Source: Stereum hirsutum FP-91666 SS1
Lineage: Eukaryota; Basidiomycota; Agaricomycetes; Russulales; Stereaceae
Direction of reading: 5' to 3'
Assembly: GCF_000264905.1 (NCBI RefSeq)
Contig: NW_006763140.1
Location: forward strand, 110,713 to 174,712
Length of the DNA stretch: 64,000 nt
Shown here: piece by piece, positions 32,101 through 43,421 of the stretch
Numbering within the stretch: the first letter of the stretch is position 1
Layout: every line of letters starts with the position of its first letter
The notes under the pieces: generated by a model
What the model was told of the DNA's origin: nothing
Databases searched by the model: none
The model's input: only the letters and a program-made list of their open reading frames with translations
Position numbers and translations under genes: made by a program

Positions 32101-34845
32101 AAGATCTTGGAGAAGCAGAGGGCGAGGAATTCGACGAGTGTTGGGGCTGGGACTGGGGCTGTTGAGGGAGCGGTGGGCGAGGTACCGAAGAAGAGAGGAC
32201 CGGGGAGGCCTAGGAAGATCAGGCCTGGAGAGAATGCGGTCTCGGCGCCGCCAGTCAGGACGATTCAGAAACAGCTCGTCACTCCGGCATCGTCAGCGCA
32301 GGCAATAGCTGGAGGACCTAATAGTCCACCTGAGGTGCCGGTGAAGAGGAAGCCTGGACGGCCGAGGTTGGTCAGGCCGGGCGATGTGCTGACGACTGGG
32401 TCTGCTTCTGCGCCGGTTCAGAGTCAGAATAACACTGTGAGTGCGGATCCGAGTGTGCCGGTGAAGAGGAAACCTGGACGACCGAGGAAGATACGTCCTG
32501 GGGAACAAGTCGTTTCTGCCACTCCCTCTGCCGGCACGAAAGCCACCGTTTCTGCCGCTGTGAATACCACGTCGGCCTCTGCACCTCCTGCTCGTATTCC
32601 CGCTCCCCCGGCCGTAAACACCACTCCAATCACCCCCGTCACTCCCTCCGCCTCAGCCTCCGCGGCTCCCGGTCTTACCCTCAACACCCGTCTAACCCCC
32701 TCCGCCTCCGCTTCTCCCGCCCCCCAATCCCTCTCCCTCTCCCTCTCCCAAAGCCAGACTCCGGGCCACGCGACCCGCTCCATCACCACCCCCGCCTCCG
32801 CCCGCGCGAAGCGTCTGAGCAGCACGCGCACCCTGACGCCGAAAGCGCCGAACGCGGCGCCGAGGAGGTGGGTGCCGCTCACGGAGCCGCCGAGTAAGTT
32901 GACGGGGGGAGAGTATGGGAGGGTGGGGGCTGTTATTGTGGAGGATATGATTTATGTTGGGGTGAGTGCTTTTTTTGGATTTTTTGTTTGGTGCTCGATT
33001 CGGGATTTTCAGGGTCTGGGCTTGTGTGTTGTGTCCGTTCTGGGGTGGTGCCTCTTTTTCTCTCTTGGTCTCCCTGGCTGGCTCGTGCATGGCGCATCCA
33101 CGCTCGATCTTGGTGATGGCTCGATATATGCGTTTTGGATATGATGGAAGGTGGCGAAAAAGCGCCACTTTCTGTCATGCTCTAACGCATATATGCGCTT
33201 TTTTGGACGTATTTTGCACTGGTGCTTGGACAGATGCGCATGATTTCCATCAAACGCAACCGGAATACCGGGTTTTTAGGACAATGATAATCCACGAATT
33301 GCGTTGATTGTGGTTGTTCGATGGCTGAGGACGTCGCTATATCCGAGCATTCTCTTATTTCTTCTGGAAGATTTTGCGTAAGAAACGCAATTTCGTCCTT
33401 CGCTGCACTAGTTGATGGTGATTCGCTGGCATGGACTTTTGGCTTGCTAATCCCAGGGGAGTTGCTCGAAGAAATATTGCGGTTCGATTGATGCGCTGAA
33501 AAGATAACGATGGGTCGCATAGCGACTTTCCTTCCGTGATCGGGCGGCGCGTAAATAAGCCGCGTCTCGCTATCGTATTGATTTGTTTGCCTGCCGGAGT
33601 CATCGCACGCATGTCGTGTATCTTTCTCAAATTTGTTCTCAGTGTGCTCGAGTTGGGCAATGAATTGTCTTCGCTCACCACGTCAAGTGGGCTTACATTT
33701 CTCGCTTGGTCTGGGCTACCTTAGGTTCGTTTTCATTGATACGAGACGTGGGCTACCACGCCTATGATCGATTCAACTCAGCTATGGGATGGAATCATTT
33801 GACTTGAATCTTGATCTCCAATTTTGGGACGTGATCTTGGATGTTTCCATGCGCATATATGCGCCTTCTGGTACGGACGATGCTTTAGGCCCATGAAATT
33901 GTCAAATTATCCTTCCATTGCGCGCCTCCGACCGTCCGGCGAAAGCTACGCTTTTTGACACCGAACCTCCATGTATCGTCGAATCCTATTCTCAGACATC
34001 CCCGATCCACTAATCTAACCTCAACCTTTCCGCACTGTTTCCATTTTCCACGAAAACCGACGCTAACCAAAATCACTCTTCTCCCTCACCCGCTTATCAA
34101 TCCACAGAACAGCATCGTATGGATGCGCCCGCCCTGCACGCGCTGCGACGACGCCGGGGAGAAATGCTCAGGCCTGCCCGGCGAGAAATGCGGGCGCTGC
34201 AAGCGGAACCACGGGAAGTGTTCACATGCGACGAGGGGCAGAGGGGGAGCAACGAGTGGCCCGACCACCGCCACCACTTCTGCGCTGGGAGAGGCAGTGG
34301 CAGGTGGCGAGGGTACGGCTGCTGGAGCGGCTGGAGTGGATGCTGTGGGTGGAGAGGGAGAGGATGGAGAGGAAGAGGATTCGGACGAGGAGGACGATGA
34401 TATGGTGGAGATGTTGGTTGCGAGTGGGTTGTCGGTGCAGGAGGGTCAGAAAGAAGGTGAAGATAAAGGAAAGGAAGGCGAAGAGGACGATGGGATTAGT
34501 GGAAAGGAGGGCGGGGCGATGGACGTGGACGAAGAAGCGGAGGGCGTTGCTCCGGCTGCGGAGATCTCGGTCGTAGCTGCATCGCGATCTCAAGCACCAG
34601 CGAAGGACTCCGCCCGCGTCGCTAGCAGCAAGGGAGATGGCCGTACTCAGCGCGCAGATATCGAGATGGGAGATCTCAGCATGGAGAATTTGGAGGCGTT
34701 GAATCTGGACGAAGACACAAAGAAGGTGGCTGTCGAATTGAGGGGTCAAATGCAGGGCATTGGGATGGCGAGGACGGCGTTGGATAGGGAGCTCGAGAAG
34801 CTTAGTGAACGATTGAGGGAGGTGCTTGGGAGGGCTAGGGTTTAG
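29114..34845 (+). CDS. AT-hook protein with C-terminal Cys6 cluster
   Basis: Four exons (29114-29339, 29517-30913, 31018-32961, 34108-34845) join in phase to 1434 residues. The first about 540 residues are low-complexity Ser/Thr/Asn/Pro/Gly with an NLS-like PSKRVKIF. Exon 3 opens with PVIRRTPIS and then carries a long Asp/Glu stretch (31247-31476). It encodes five AT-hooks (RGRPRKIRP, PGRPRKVK, PGRPRKIRPG, PGRPRLVRPG, PGRPRKIRPG; roughly residues 757, 867, 933, 986 and 1025), which bind the minor groove of AT-rich DNA. Exon 4 holds six cysteines (about 1199, 1202, 1209, 1217, 1220, 1227) spaced C-x2-C-x6-C-x7-C-x2-C-x6-C, like a Zn2Cys6 cluster but with acidic residues where GAL4-type fingers are basic. 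The C-terminus is a helical RTALDRELEKLSERL segment. It is probably a nuclear chromatin or transcription factor. The 1146-bp intron before exon 4 is unusually long, so exon 4 could be a separate gene, though both junctions are phase 0. Confidence 0.8.
33124..33194 (+). ncRNA. hairpin within AT-hook gene intron (candidate)
   Basis: An 11-bp perfect outer stem (33124-33134 with 33184-33194) and an inner 14-bp stem (33143-33156 with 33163-33176) enclose a 6-nt loop. Three of the inner differences are G-U wobbles if the sense strand is RNA. The shape resembles a small-RNA precursor or a foldback element. No expression evidence exists here, so the call is tentative. Confidence 0.35.
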
Positions 34846-36918
34846 GGCGATGGGGACGGCGAAGATAAAGTCGCTGCGTGGTCAGTGTTTGATGTGCCCT
34901 TGCCAGGCCGGGGTATGGAATTGGTCGTTTCCTCGTGTTATATTCTCCTCTCCCTCTCTCTTTTATTGTGTAAGTAATTATCGGTGTGAAGATGTCTTCT
35001 CCCGATTATTTTTCTTATCCACTATGTTTTCATTTCGATCGAAGTATTATTCTACCCTTCCCATTTCTGCGCTTTCACTTTCTTCGACCGTGAAGGTGTC
35101 TTCTCTTTACTTTCTTTACCCTTATGTGTCCATTTCGAGTGCGGTTTTATCCTAGCCCTTCCCTTTTCTCCTTTTTTACTTTCTCCGACTCGTAAATATA
35201 CGGAGATGCTTGTAGGATGTGAGGCGGTCGATGTACTTCAGTGTGCGTTATACGGTATTACAAGCCAGTGTGGCAGTCCATATGCAATTGTCCCTTTTCT
35301 CTCCTTTTCTCCTCGTTTTCTCTATCCCTCAGTGTCCTTGCGTGTCTTGTCGTCACGGTGGTGACTGCTGTCGAAATAATACATACTGTAAATATGATAT
35401 ATTCTTGGAGGTTTGGGTGCGTGATCTGACGAGTGGTCAATCGCGTGCTTCATAGGTGCGTCTCTAGCGAGTTTTGCAATCGTATATTTCTGAAGTCGCT
35501 GCATGCTGATCCCAGTACATTTTTGTGCATCCAATCTCTTCTGAAGAGGAGCAAACTGCTACCGCCCGCTCACCAGTAAAGTAACTCCAATGTGAGACGG
35601 TGAATACTTGCTCGTACTCTGTGCATCCTCCTAATCTGAGTTTACTATCAGTCCACTCTAGCTCTCGCGGCTGTGCGATATGTGCGTCTCGTTTAATTCG
35701 AGTTCGGGAGCTCCCAGGGTTTTTGCCAGCGACATCGTCGATGCAACTTTGGGAAAATATTTCGCTCCTATTCCTTGAAGTCGAGCGTTCTTGTTGCTCC
35801 AAGAAGAAGGCGGGGACGCATTCGTGCCTTCACACTGCTTATGATATTTTCACGAAGTAAGTATGTTGAACAATGTGCGGTCTCTGCCGTCTTCGCCGAT
35901 GATTTCTTTAGCTTCTCGAGCGATGTTGTGTAATTCTCGTATTTTTGTCTCCCACCAGGGATACGCCATGTATATGACTCGCTAATGATTCTCTGCAAAG
36001 AGACCCAGGAACTCTGTCTCGGTCATCAATTGTGCATAGACTAGAAGTCAAGAGCCTGCGTTTGAGAACGTAGGGCCTCGTCGAATTTTGCCTTAGACAT
36101 GCACGACATAAACAGCTTTTCAGAGAGTTTGCGGAGCCCAGATTCTGCACAACGCGGAATTATCTGGGCAGCGCTATAGCCTAAACCGCGCGGATTTTCC
36201 GCTCGCTCATGTAAGAAAATCTTTTCTAATGAGCACAGAGAATGCTCTCGAATATCTTCAGAATTTTCCAAACGAGAACGTCGTGTGCCGAACACGCTGA
36301 ATGCATATTCTCCTCTCCGCAATCTCTCTATTGAGCACAAAAGGAGATCGTTGATAGTGCATGAGTAATGGTTAAATCGATGCGCAATTTGACATTCATT
36401 GGACATGATAGCGCTCTCTTGATTCTTCTCGTTGTGCAGAGCCCGATGGTCTATACATTCATGGGCATCCCGCGGGGCGTTTTCACGATGGCCTCATTGT
36501 GCGGTGGGATGTGCGAGCCTATCCGATATCCATTGATGGCGTATCGAACTTCTTTACGCGACTTAGTATTTGTTCATCCGAGGTGTGTGGTCGTTCTTGC
36601 CATCCCTTTGTCGAATGGATTGCCTTTCCCTTTATGGACGCTCTGTTGTTTGCCACGTGGTTGATCGAACCTTCTGTGGGGCACTAACCCGCAGTCAGAG
36701 GATCTGACTCATCAGCGAGGTTTCTATGGCATTCTCTTTGTTCGTGCCAGTAGGCTAAAACCGGGCACACGTTGTTTCAGGCCGGCAATTAATTGATGGG
36801 ACACTGATACAGCTACTGGAATGAACAATACAAAGGGTCGGCACGATCATGGTCCGTTGCCGTGTCACGCATTCATAACTAGACGTGCCAAACGTGTCAA
36901 AGGGCACTGTCTGCAGAA
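34846..36918. other. intergenic, no recognised gene
   Basis: 2.1 kb downstream of the AT-hook gene, beginning with pyrimidine-rich tracts. A 121-codon minus frame (36041-36406) is the longest coherent one; it is hydrophilic and unrecognised. Confidence 0.4.
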
Positions 36919-36926
36919 TATAAATA
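36919..36926 (+). promoter_or_regulatory. TATA box of WD40 gene copy 2
   Basis: TATAAATA is about 165 bp upstream of the ATG at 37092, further than for other genes here. A 5' UTR intron ending near 37049 would explain the distance. Confidence 0.5.
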
Positions 36927-37091
36927 TCGCCTCTCCTTCTCTCCCTTCCCCATCGACTCTGCCTCGCTCCTTTCTTCATCTCTTTCGCAGTCAGTATCTT
37001 CCTTCAGATTTTGGACGATTGATACTTGTGTACTGACTAACTTACGCAGACTTGCATATATTCTCCCTGCACACTCAGATATCTCGCGACA

Positions 37092-38063
37092 ATGAACGCT
37101 CGCACACTGCTCGAAGGCGTACCGGTATCTTGCCTCTCTTTCTCCCCAGATAGTCGTATAATCGCTGTCGGCTCTTCATGTGGCCCTATCCGCATACGTG
37201 ACACCAACACCATGAAACCTCTCTCCTATGGAGTCGCAGGAATACTCTCTGGCCATACAGACTCAGTTACCGGCATTTGCTTCGACCCGTCCTACGCAGA
37301 TCGCGGTTACCAATACGCTCTGTCCTGCTCTCTCGACAAGACAGTCCGGACCTGGGATGTGAAGAACAGCGCCAAGATTTATTACCCAATGGAACACCCC
37401 GCCGGCGTACGGGGCATGGCGATCTCTGCTGATGGCTCCTACCTCGCATGCATCCTTGTCACGGATCTACTCTACGTTTGGACCCTCAGGCCTGGTCGAC
37501 AGCCGTGTCCCAAGGTTATCAAACTAATTGCTCCTGCCACCGCCGTCGCCTTCTCCCAAAAGGACCATGCCCTCGCGACAGGTGATGCTGACGGATCCGT
37601 ATACATCCTCGACCTCGACTCTCAGTGGCAACGACACATCCTTCCACCACTTCCTAGTATTCCCAAGTATATGCCTATAAGGATCGATGTGATGATCTTC
37701 ACGGCGGACGATCAAGAGCTCATGTGCAGCTCGACTGGTTCCAGAGTACGCATGATCACGATACCGTCGAACGACCCGCAACCACCTTTCCTATGTGCGA
37801 AACCATCGATAGACGAACTACTCACACCAGCTTCCGAGCACAACTCCACCAAGGCAGTTTCGGTTGACGAACACGGGGTGGTCAAAGTACTGACGACTAC
37901 GCCCACTGGTGAGGCCGGAATTTGGACTGTGGGACGTAGAAAGGCTCTTCCACTTATACATACGGGGATCGTTGGGGTAGGGGCAATATCGAGGGACGGG
38001 AAGTTTATGCTTACGGCTAGGAGTGATGGCGCGTTGATACTTTGGGACATTCCGCCGATGTAG
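37092..38063 (+). CDS. WD40-repeat protein (copy 2 of mirrored pair)
   Basis: A single-exon 323-residue frame starting MNARTLLEGVPVSCLSFSPD. It aligns along its whole length with the WD40 protein at 24040-25074. The most conserved block is FDPSYADRGYQYALSCSLD followed by KTVRTWDVK, KIYYPM and GVRGMAIS. WD40 units end in typical TWDVK, YVWTL, YILDL and LILWD strands, giving a likely single beta-propeller. It has no targeting signal and probably acts in the cytosol or nucleus as a scaffold. It converges on the F-box gene 38255-40087 with only 191 bp between stop codons, the reverse order of the copy at 19-25 kb. The copy 1 protein has about 20 extra residues at the ends. Role inferred from fold only. 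Confidence 0.85.
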   Translation: MNARTLLEGVPVSCLSFSPDSRIIAVGSSCGPIRIRDTNTMKPLSYGVAGILSGHTDSVTGICFDPSYADRGYQYALSCSLDKTVRTWDVKNSAKIYYPMEHPAGVRGMAISADGSYLACILVTDLLYVWTLRPGRQPCPKVIKLIAPATAVAFSQKDHALATGDADGSVYILDLDSQWQRHILPPLPSIPKYMPIRIDVMIFTADDQELMCSSTGSRVRMITIPSNDPQPPFLCAKPSIDELLTPASEHNSTKAVSVDEHGVVKVLTTTPTGEAGIWTVGRRKALPLIHTGIVGVGAISRDGKFMLTARSDGALILWDIPPM

Positions 38064-38254
38064 ACGATATACAGAACAGATGCCCTGGACTCGCTGAGAA
38101 TTGTACAGTCAATACGCGCACGACGTTCTTGTAATCTTTTCTCGATAGCATATTTTCCTCGTTATATCTATAAGTAGTCAACATATCTACACATCCGGTG
38201 GTCGTAAGTACCGTTTCGCCACAGTTCGATGAACCGGAACCCCCCTCGCCACAT

Positions 38255-40087
38255 TCAAGACTGTCCGCGGGCCATAGCGTTAGACATGGCCTCGCATGCT
38301 AACTCCGCCGACACCAACCTCTCCTTCAAGTTCTCCATCTCCTCCTTACGACTCTCGATCGCCGCCGCCCTCGTCTTCTCCATCAACTTCAAGGTCCCAT
38401 TTACACCACCCCAAAACGAGTAATTCTCCTTACTAGAACTGTCAAATCGACGATCCATAGCCCACTCCGGCTCGTCGGCTAAATATGTTCCATCCTTTCC
38501 GTCCATCTGGGTATCGTAGGCTACCTTGACGACACAGCCTGCGGGAAGTACGGAAAAGAGGAAATCGCAGATGGGAGGGATGTCGCGCGGGTCGGTAGTG
38601 AAATGGCTGGCATGACCGATGTCGAGGATCTGAAGACTCGTGGAATTGGCACGCACGGAGGGACATGGAAGCTGCAGCGAGCTGCGGGAGCCATGAGGGA
38701 AGTCTGTCTTCATATATAGACCGAGCCGCGTGAGACTGGGGCAATGGACCGCGAAGGGAGTGAGGGAATGAAGGGTGAGAGTCGGCGGTGATTCAAATGA
38801 GGGGTAGACATTGAGACAGAGCTCTTCGATGCCTGGCAAACAAGACGCAAGATATTCGGCGTTCTCGTCCGTCATTTTGATAGGGTGGAGGGTATGGAAG
38901 ATAAACACCTTCAGATTTCGCATGCGAGTGAGGGATGCGATATCGGAGAAGGTCACAGGAGGTAATAGGTTCATTTCCTCCGAGATATCCTCGTCGAGCT
39001 TCGTCGCAACGGCAGCAATCTCGAGACGTTCGAGTGAAGTGCATACTTCGGAAATTGAGGTCAGGAGAGCCCGGATTTTGTCGTTGGTTTTGTCGTCGAG
39101 GAAGACAGTGCGCACGCACAAAGATGTAAGGTCAATGGACCGGAAGTGAGGCTGGGAGATGAGGGTCGATGCGTCAGCGGCGGTGGCGGCGAATTGTAGC
39201 TCTTTCAATGCGGGGAAGGAATGCTCTTCCAGGACAGGTGCAAAGTGAAGAACATCGAAGGGGGATCCACATATATCATCATCATCCGCCCCCCGCCACT
39301 TGATGACACGGACGCTCTCGTGAGAGGACAGAGCAGAGAAAGCGGATGCTAACAGACAATAAAGCGAGAGCGTGAGAGTTTCAAGTTTGGGAAGATACTG
39401 CAAGAGACCTTCCAGGCTGTGTTCCACAGACTCCATAGGCTTTCCAGACGTAAGGTTGAGAGTGGTAATGTTCGGCATGCGAGAGACGATATGGGGCACG
39501 GTCCAGGAGAAGTTCTCTATACATTCAATCTCAATATCTATCCCTGAGACGGTATGGTGCATGATGTACGGAGTGAAGTGCGGCTTCGGGTGTGTTCCAA
39601 GGGTGAGCATCCGTAGGTTAGGGAAAATAGGGTCTGTGGGACGAGTCGACGCAATTTCTAGCATGGATTGGTCGGACCAGACGGTGTCGTCGTAGTAACG
39701 AATACAGCGCACTCGGTGGCAGTTGTGTAGAAAGATGGACCACTCTTTCGGACTGATTGGGCGAGAGAATTTCTGTATCACGAAGCAGTGTCAATAGAGA
39801 GAGTCTATAGCTTTCTGAGATATCGACATGCTCACCCTTTTCTGCTGTCCAAAGGCAGTGGACTGGCCTTCGAGGGGCGTTGTTCCAACTAAGGCTGCCA
39901 AAGGAGCTGTCCAGTCGTGGAGGGTGTGCCAGACGAGGTCTAATGCGGGTTCAGACCACGCATGACAGACCCTCGCGTTGGTTGCATTCGACGCAGCGTT
40001 CAAGTTTGCGAATATGCGTAGAAGGATCTCTGGGGGAAGATATACTTGATATTGCATGTCGGCCATCTGTTTGGGGTGTTTGAGCAC
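38255..40087 (-). CDS. F-box protein (copy 2 of mirrored pair)
   Basis: Two exons (40087-39836 and 39772-38255) separated by a 63-bp intron give 589 residues from the first ATG. The internal ATG of MADMQYQ, 7 codons later, is an equally good start. The F-box is at the N-terminus (YLPPEILLRIFANLNAASNA, then VCHAWSEPALDLVW). The remainder has Leu-rich repeat-like periodicity (MPNITTLNL, LPKLETLTLSLYCLL, TSLERLEIAA, LPGIEELCLNVYPS) and ends in a coiled coil (KEEMENLKERLVSAELA). It should join an SCF ligase through Skp1. It shares order and scattered motifs with the F-box protein at 19409-21161 (LPFYCLL/LSLYCLL, LERLEI, FHTLHPIKMTD/IQHVHPIEITD) but is much more diverged than the neighbouring WD40 pair. 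Confidence 0.87.
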
Positions 40088-41082
40088 ATAAAGGACGATA
40101 CCATCGATTGATGGCTATTGTGAGACTTCCAAAGTTACTCACTAATACGACACAATACCAGTCGCTCAGTTGGTGTAGCCAAGATGTTTGCAAGGTATAA
40201 CGAAGGAGCCGACTTCGAAAAATGAGACACGCTCCCGAACCCGGATTTCTCCGAGTGGCACTGTTCTCTTTCAGTGTGGTAGTGTGGCGTGATGGAGTCA
40301 CCGGTCCAAACTTAGTGTTGTGATACAAATAAGGCGTATATGCGTCATAAGTATCACGATAAAGAGCAAAAGCTACAGCCTGTATGTGTACTACTGCTGT
40401 TTTTCGACCTCGAGTCCAGGGAGGCAAGATGTCACGAGGACCTCTGGATCTGTAAAAGATTGGTGCGTCGCCCGCACCTTGAGTCGGTCCTTGACCATTC
40501 CTTCCACTTTCCTCCGCACGTAGCCTCCGCGTATTCTAAGCATTCTTACAATTGCAAGATATCATCCTCGGCATAAGATGATGTCAGTATGCTTCTAAAT
40601 ATGCGAGTTTTATCCGTCTACTTATGTCGCTCCCAACAGTATTAAGTGCCAAGCTGTCGTCAGTGTGCTAGCAGTCGCTTGTTGCTATCAAAAAGGGTAA
40701 TTGACGGGAAATTTTGATATGCACCTGGTTCTCTAGTTTGTTTTAACCCTTTTGGCGCGCCGCGGTACGTGCTTTCGTATGACAAAATGTCTTCCTGTGA
40801 GAACTTAGGTCTGAGCTTTCGGCCAGAGGCTTCCCCAGATGATGCTCCCGAGATTCCCCAAGGGAATCTGGTTTAGTCATTGAACACACTTCTCATGCCA
40901 GCTCGTGGATTGACGGTGTGTAGGAGCCCCAATTTTCACGCACATGATTGCGCGTGTGCGTGTCGAAGAGAAGCGATATACGGTCTACTCTCGGTTGAAT
41001 ACTTGGATGAGTGCGAGATTCTACCGGCGCTCAACCTCCATTGATCCGTCGACTGAAGGAAGACAACCTTTAGCTAAGCACA
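40088..41082. other. promoter region between F-box and LPMO genes
   Basis: A 1-kb divergent intergenic region. It contains a perfect 8-bp inverted repeat AGATTCCC-CAA-GGGAATCT at 40851-40869, about 280 bp upstream of the LPMO start, which could be a dimeric regulator site. No gene seen. Confidence 0.5.
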
Positions 41083-41089
41083 TATAAAA
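41083..41089 (+). promoter_or_regulatory. TATA box of AA9 gene
   Basis: TATAAAA lies 69 bp upstream of the ATG at 41152. Confidence 0.65.
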
Positions 41090-41151
41090 CGCTATGGATA
41101 CTCCAGCAGATACCTTTCATCTCCAGATCGTCTATCTCTACTGCGTTTACG

Positions 41152-42346
41152 ATGATGCTCCTTAGTGTTACCGCTGCCTTGGCTCTCGCACAGCTTACCT
41201 CTGCTCACTGTAAGTGTAACTGCAGCGCCTCTGCTTGTCGTTATCGTCTAAGATATTGTTCTGCCTCTAGACATCTGGAACACATTAGTTACCAGTACGG
41301 AGACATCTACTGCCGCTGTTCGTATGCCGGTCAACAACTCGCCTGTGACGGACGTCACTTCTCCCGATATTACCTGCAACGTGAACCCGACACCTGCGAC
41401 AACCACTGTTCCTGTCGCCGCTGGTGCCATGGTCGGGTTCGATCTCGATAACACCTTGTATCATCAAGGACCTTCCGCTATCTACCTTGGTCAGTATTCC
41501 TTCCAGAGTGTACATCGTGATTTTACTCAGCGACGGCTTACGCATTCGTGTGGCAGGCGAAGTTCCTTCTGGATCAACGGCCGCTGAGTGGGATGGGAGT
41601 GGCGCCAACTGGTTCAAAGTTCGTCTTCTACTATCGTTATCTTAAAATTCGTTACTCAGCTGCTGGTTCTATTCAGATTGCTGAATGGCAGGTCTTGTAT
41701 ACGAACAGACGGAAAGTTTATTGACCAACATTTCAACCACCAGGGGTGCAACCTTCGACCCGTTTACATTCATCGATTTTAACGCAGCCGCGCTCAACAC
41801 GACCATTCCGTCCGACGTTCCCGCGGGTCAAGTAGGCTCTTTAATTACCTCAATGAGACTGTGAGGGGGATATTGAATATCGCGTTCTGTCGTAGTACCT
41901 GGTCCGCATTGAGCAAATCGCTCTGTATGTTCCTGATCGTTGATCTCCCTTAAACCTCACAACCCACTAATAAATCATATCAGTCACGTCCCCGGAGCTC
42001 CTCAATGGTACATCTCTTGCGCTCAGATCGAGATCACAGGTACGGTTTTGTTGTCGAATTTCTTCTCGGTAGACTCGCTCTCATTGTCCTGCTACAGGCG
42101 GAGGCTCTGCCAACCCCTCGAAGGTGTCGATCCCCGGATATGTCCAGCCAGACGGTGCGTTTTTTTGAGTTTGTCACTTGCAAAGACACTCATGATGAAT
42201 TCAATAGACCCGGGCCTCACCGTTGATATCTACGACCCCATTCCTACCGCCTACACGGTGAGCTCGTTCTATCCGCCCGTTCGTTGCACGCGAGTCTAAA
42301 TCTCCATAAATTGCAGGTCCCCGGACCGGCTGTTTTCAGCGGCTGA
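41152..42346 (+). CDS. AA9 lytic polysaccharide monooxygenase
   Basis: Ten exons (41152-41209, 41271-41489, 41557-41618, 41677-41696, 41744-41831, 41896-41924, 41984-42039, 42098-42154, 42208-42257, 42317-42346) join in phase to 222 residues. A signal peptide (MMLLSVTAALALAQLTSA) ends right before HYIWNTL. The mature protein thus begins with the His whose amino group and side chain form the copper histidine brace. Other AA9 marks follow: SPDITCNV, YHQGPSAIYLG with the second copper His, AAEWDGSGANWFK, PAGQYLVRIEQIALH and the QWYISCAQI segment with the axial-site Tyr. The protein cleaves cellulose or related glucans oxidatively, outside the cell, with H2O2 or O2 and an electron donor. It has no CBM1 or linker: the chain ends after AYTVPGPAVFSG, so it is a short single-domain form. 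Every splice junction keeps phase. Confidence 0.93.
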
Positions 42347-43421
42347 GCGTCGGTACTGAAAATCAGCCTTCCTGATGGTGTTTCACCAAATATTATGCAA
42401 GCCGTGCGAAATCAATTGTATACGAGACTTTGGGACACTGTTTTGTCTGTGGCTGTAGCAATAAAATGCCTGACCTTATCTCAATAGTCTCTGTGCACCG
42501 TCCGATCCCGTATGATTTCTCACAACCCAACCCAAAGATATGAACTGTCCATGGGTCCACAGATTTTACTGTGACTTCTCGGCAGATATATCATGCTAAA
42601 CATCATATTGACTTTTGGGGCAAGAGAATCCATGCCCGGTTATTAGATACGTCACCAGTGTGAATGTTTACGCTAATTTTGAGACATGAAATTCCCGGTC
42701 CATGGATCGAGACAAGTAGAACACGCGTATATTAAGGGAGTGTGCAGGATGCGAGACATCGCTGTAAGGACATAATCTAGAAGGGGATAGTCGAGTATAA
42801 TTGGCTCAATCTACTTTGGAGGGGCTCCCGAGCTCCGTTGGACGTGATCATCATGATACCAAGGACAAAACAGATCCTCTTCTAATCTTTTATATTGAAC
42901 GCTGGGCGAGACGTACCGAAGAGGTGCGTAGCGAGTGAAGCGGGTAGCTGGATGTTTGATGATCTTTCAACAAGAACTGTTCCATGTGGGTGGATTTCTC
43001 GATCACTATCATAATGACGAGTATGGCGTGCGGGCTTCGTGGGATGCTCCTGAAATGGCGGGGCCTTTATGATAGAAAGCAGTGTGCTTTGCTTACATGT
43101 TCATCATATGTGTTCCGGACCGTAACAAATAACGGGCGCCAAAAACATTCAGAGTATCCTCAGCAGTTATAATTACGATTCAAGTAAAGGAGGGCGACCA
43201 AACGGATAATTATAACAAACCCGGAGTCCCGTCATCGAGCAAAAGTATAGACGGTACGTTCACGTCTGAAAAAATAACTCAAGAAACAGTATGAGAACTG
43301 CTAAGGTGACGTCGAAAGGGATAAAAATTAAGTATAGCGAGCTGCAAATGAAGTCTGCAGAAGGGTCAAGAAGAGATTTTATGGACTCCAAGAAACGGAA
43401 GACTGACCATAGACCCACACG
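42347..43421. other. intergenic, no recognised gene
   Basis: A 1.1-kb gap between the convergent AA9 and DUF6534-type genes. Only very short frames and AT-richer sequence; nothing recognisable. Confidence 0.5.

Noticed and set aside
32692..33168. 158-codon minus frame
   Set aside because: Antisense of the AT-hook exon end and its long intron; no splice or domain support.
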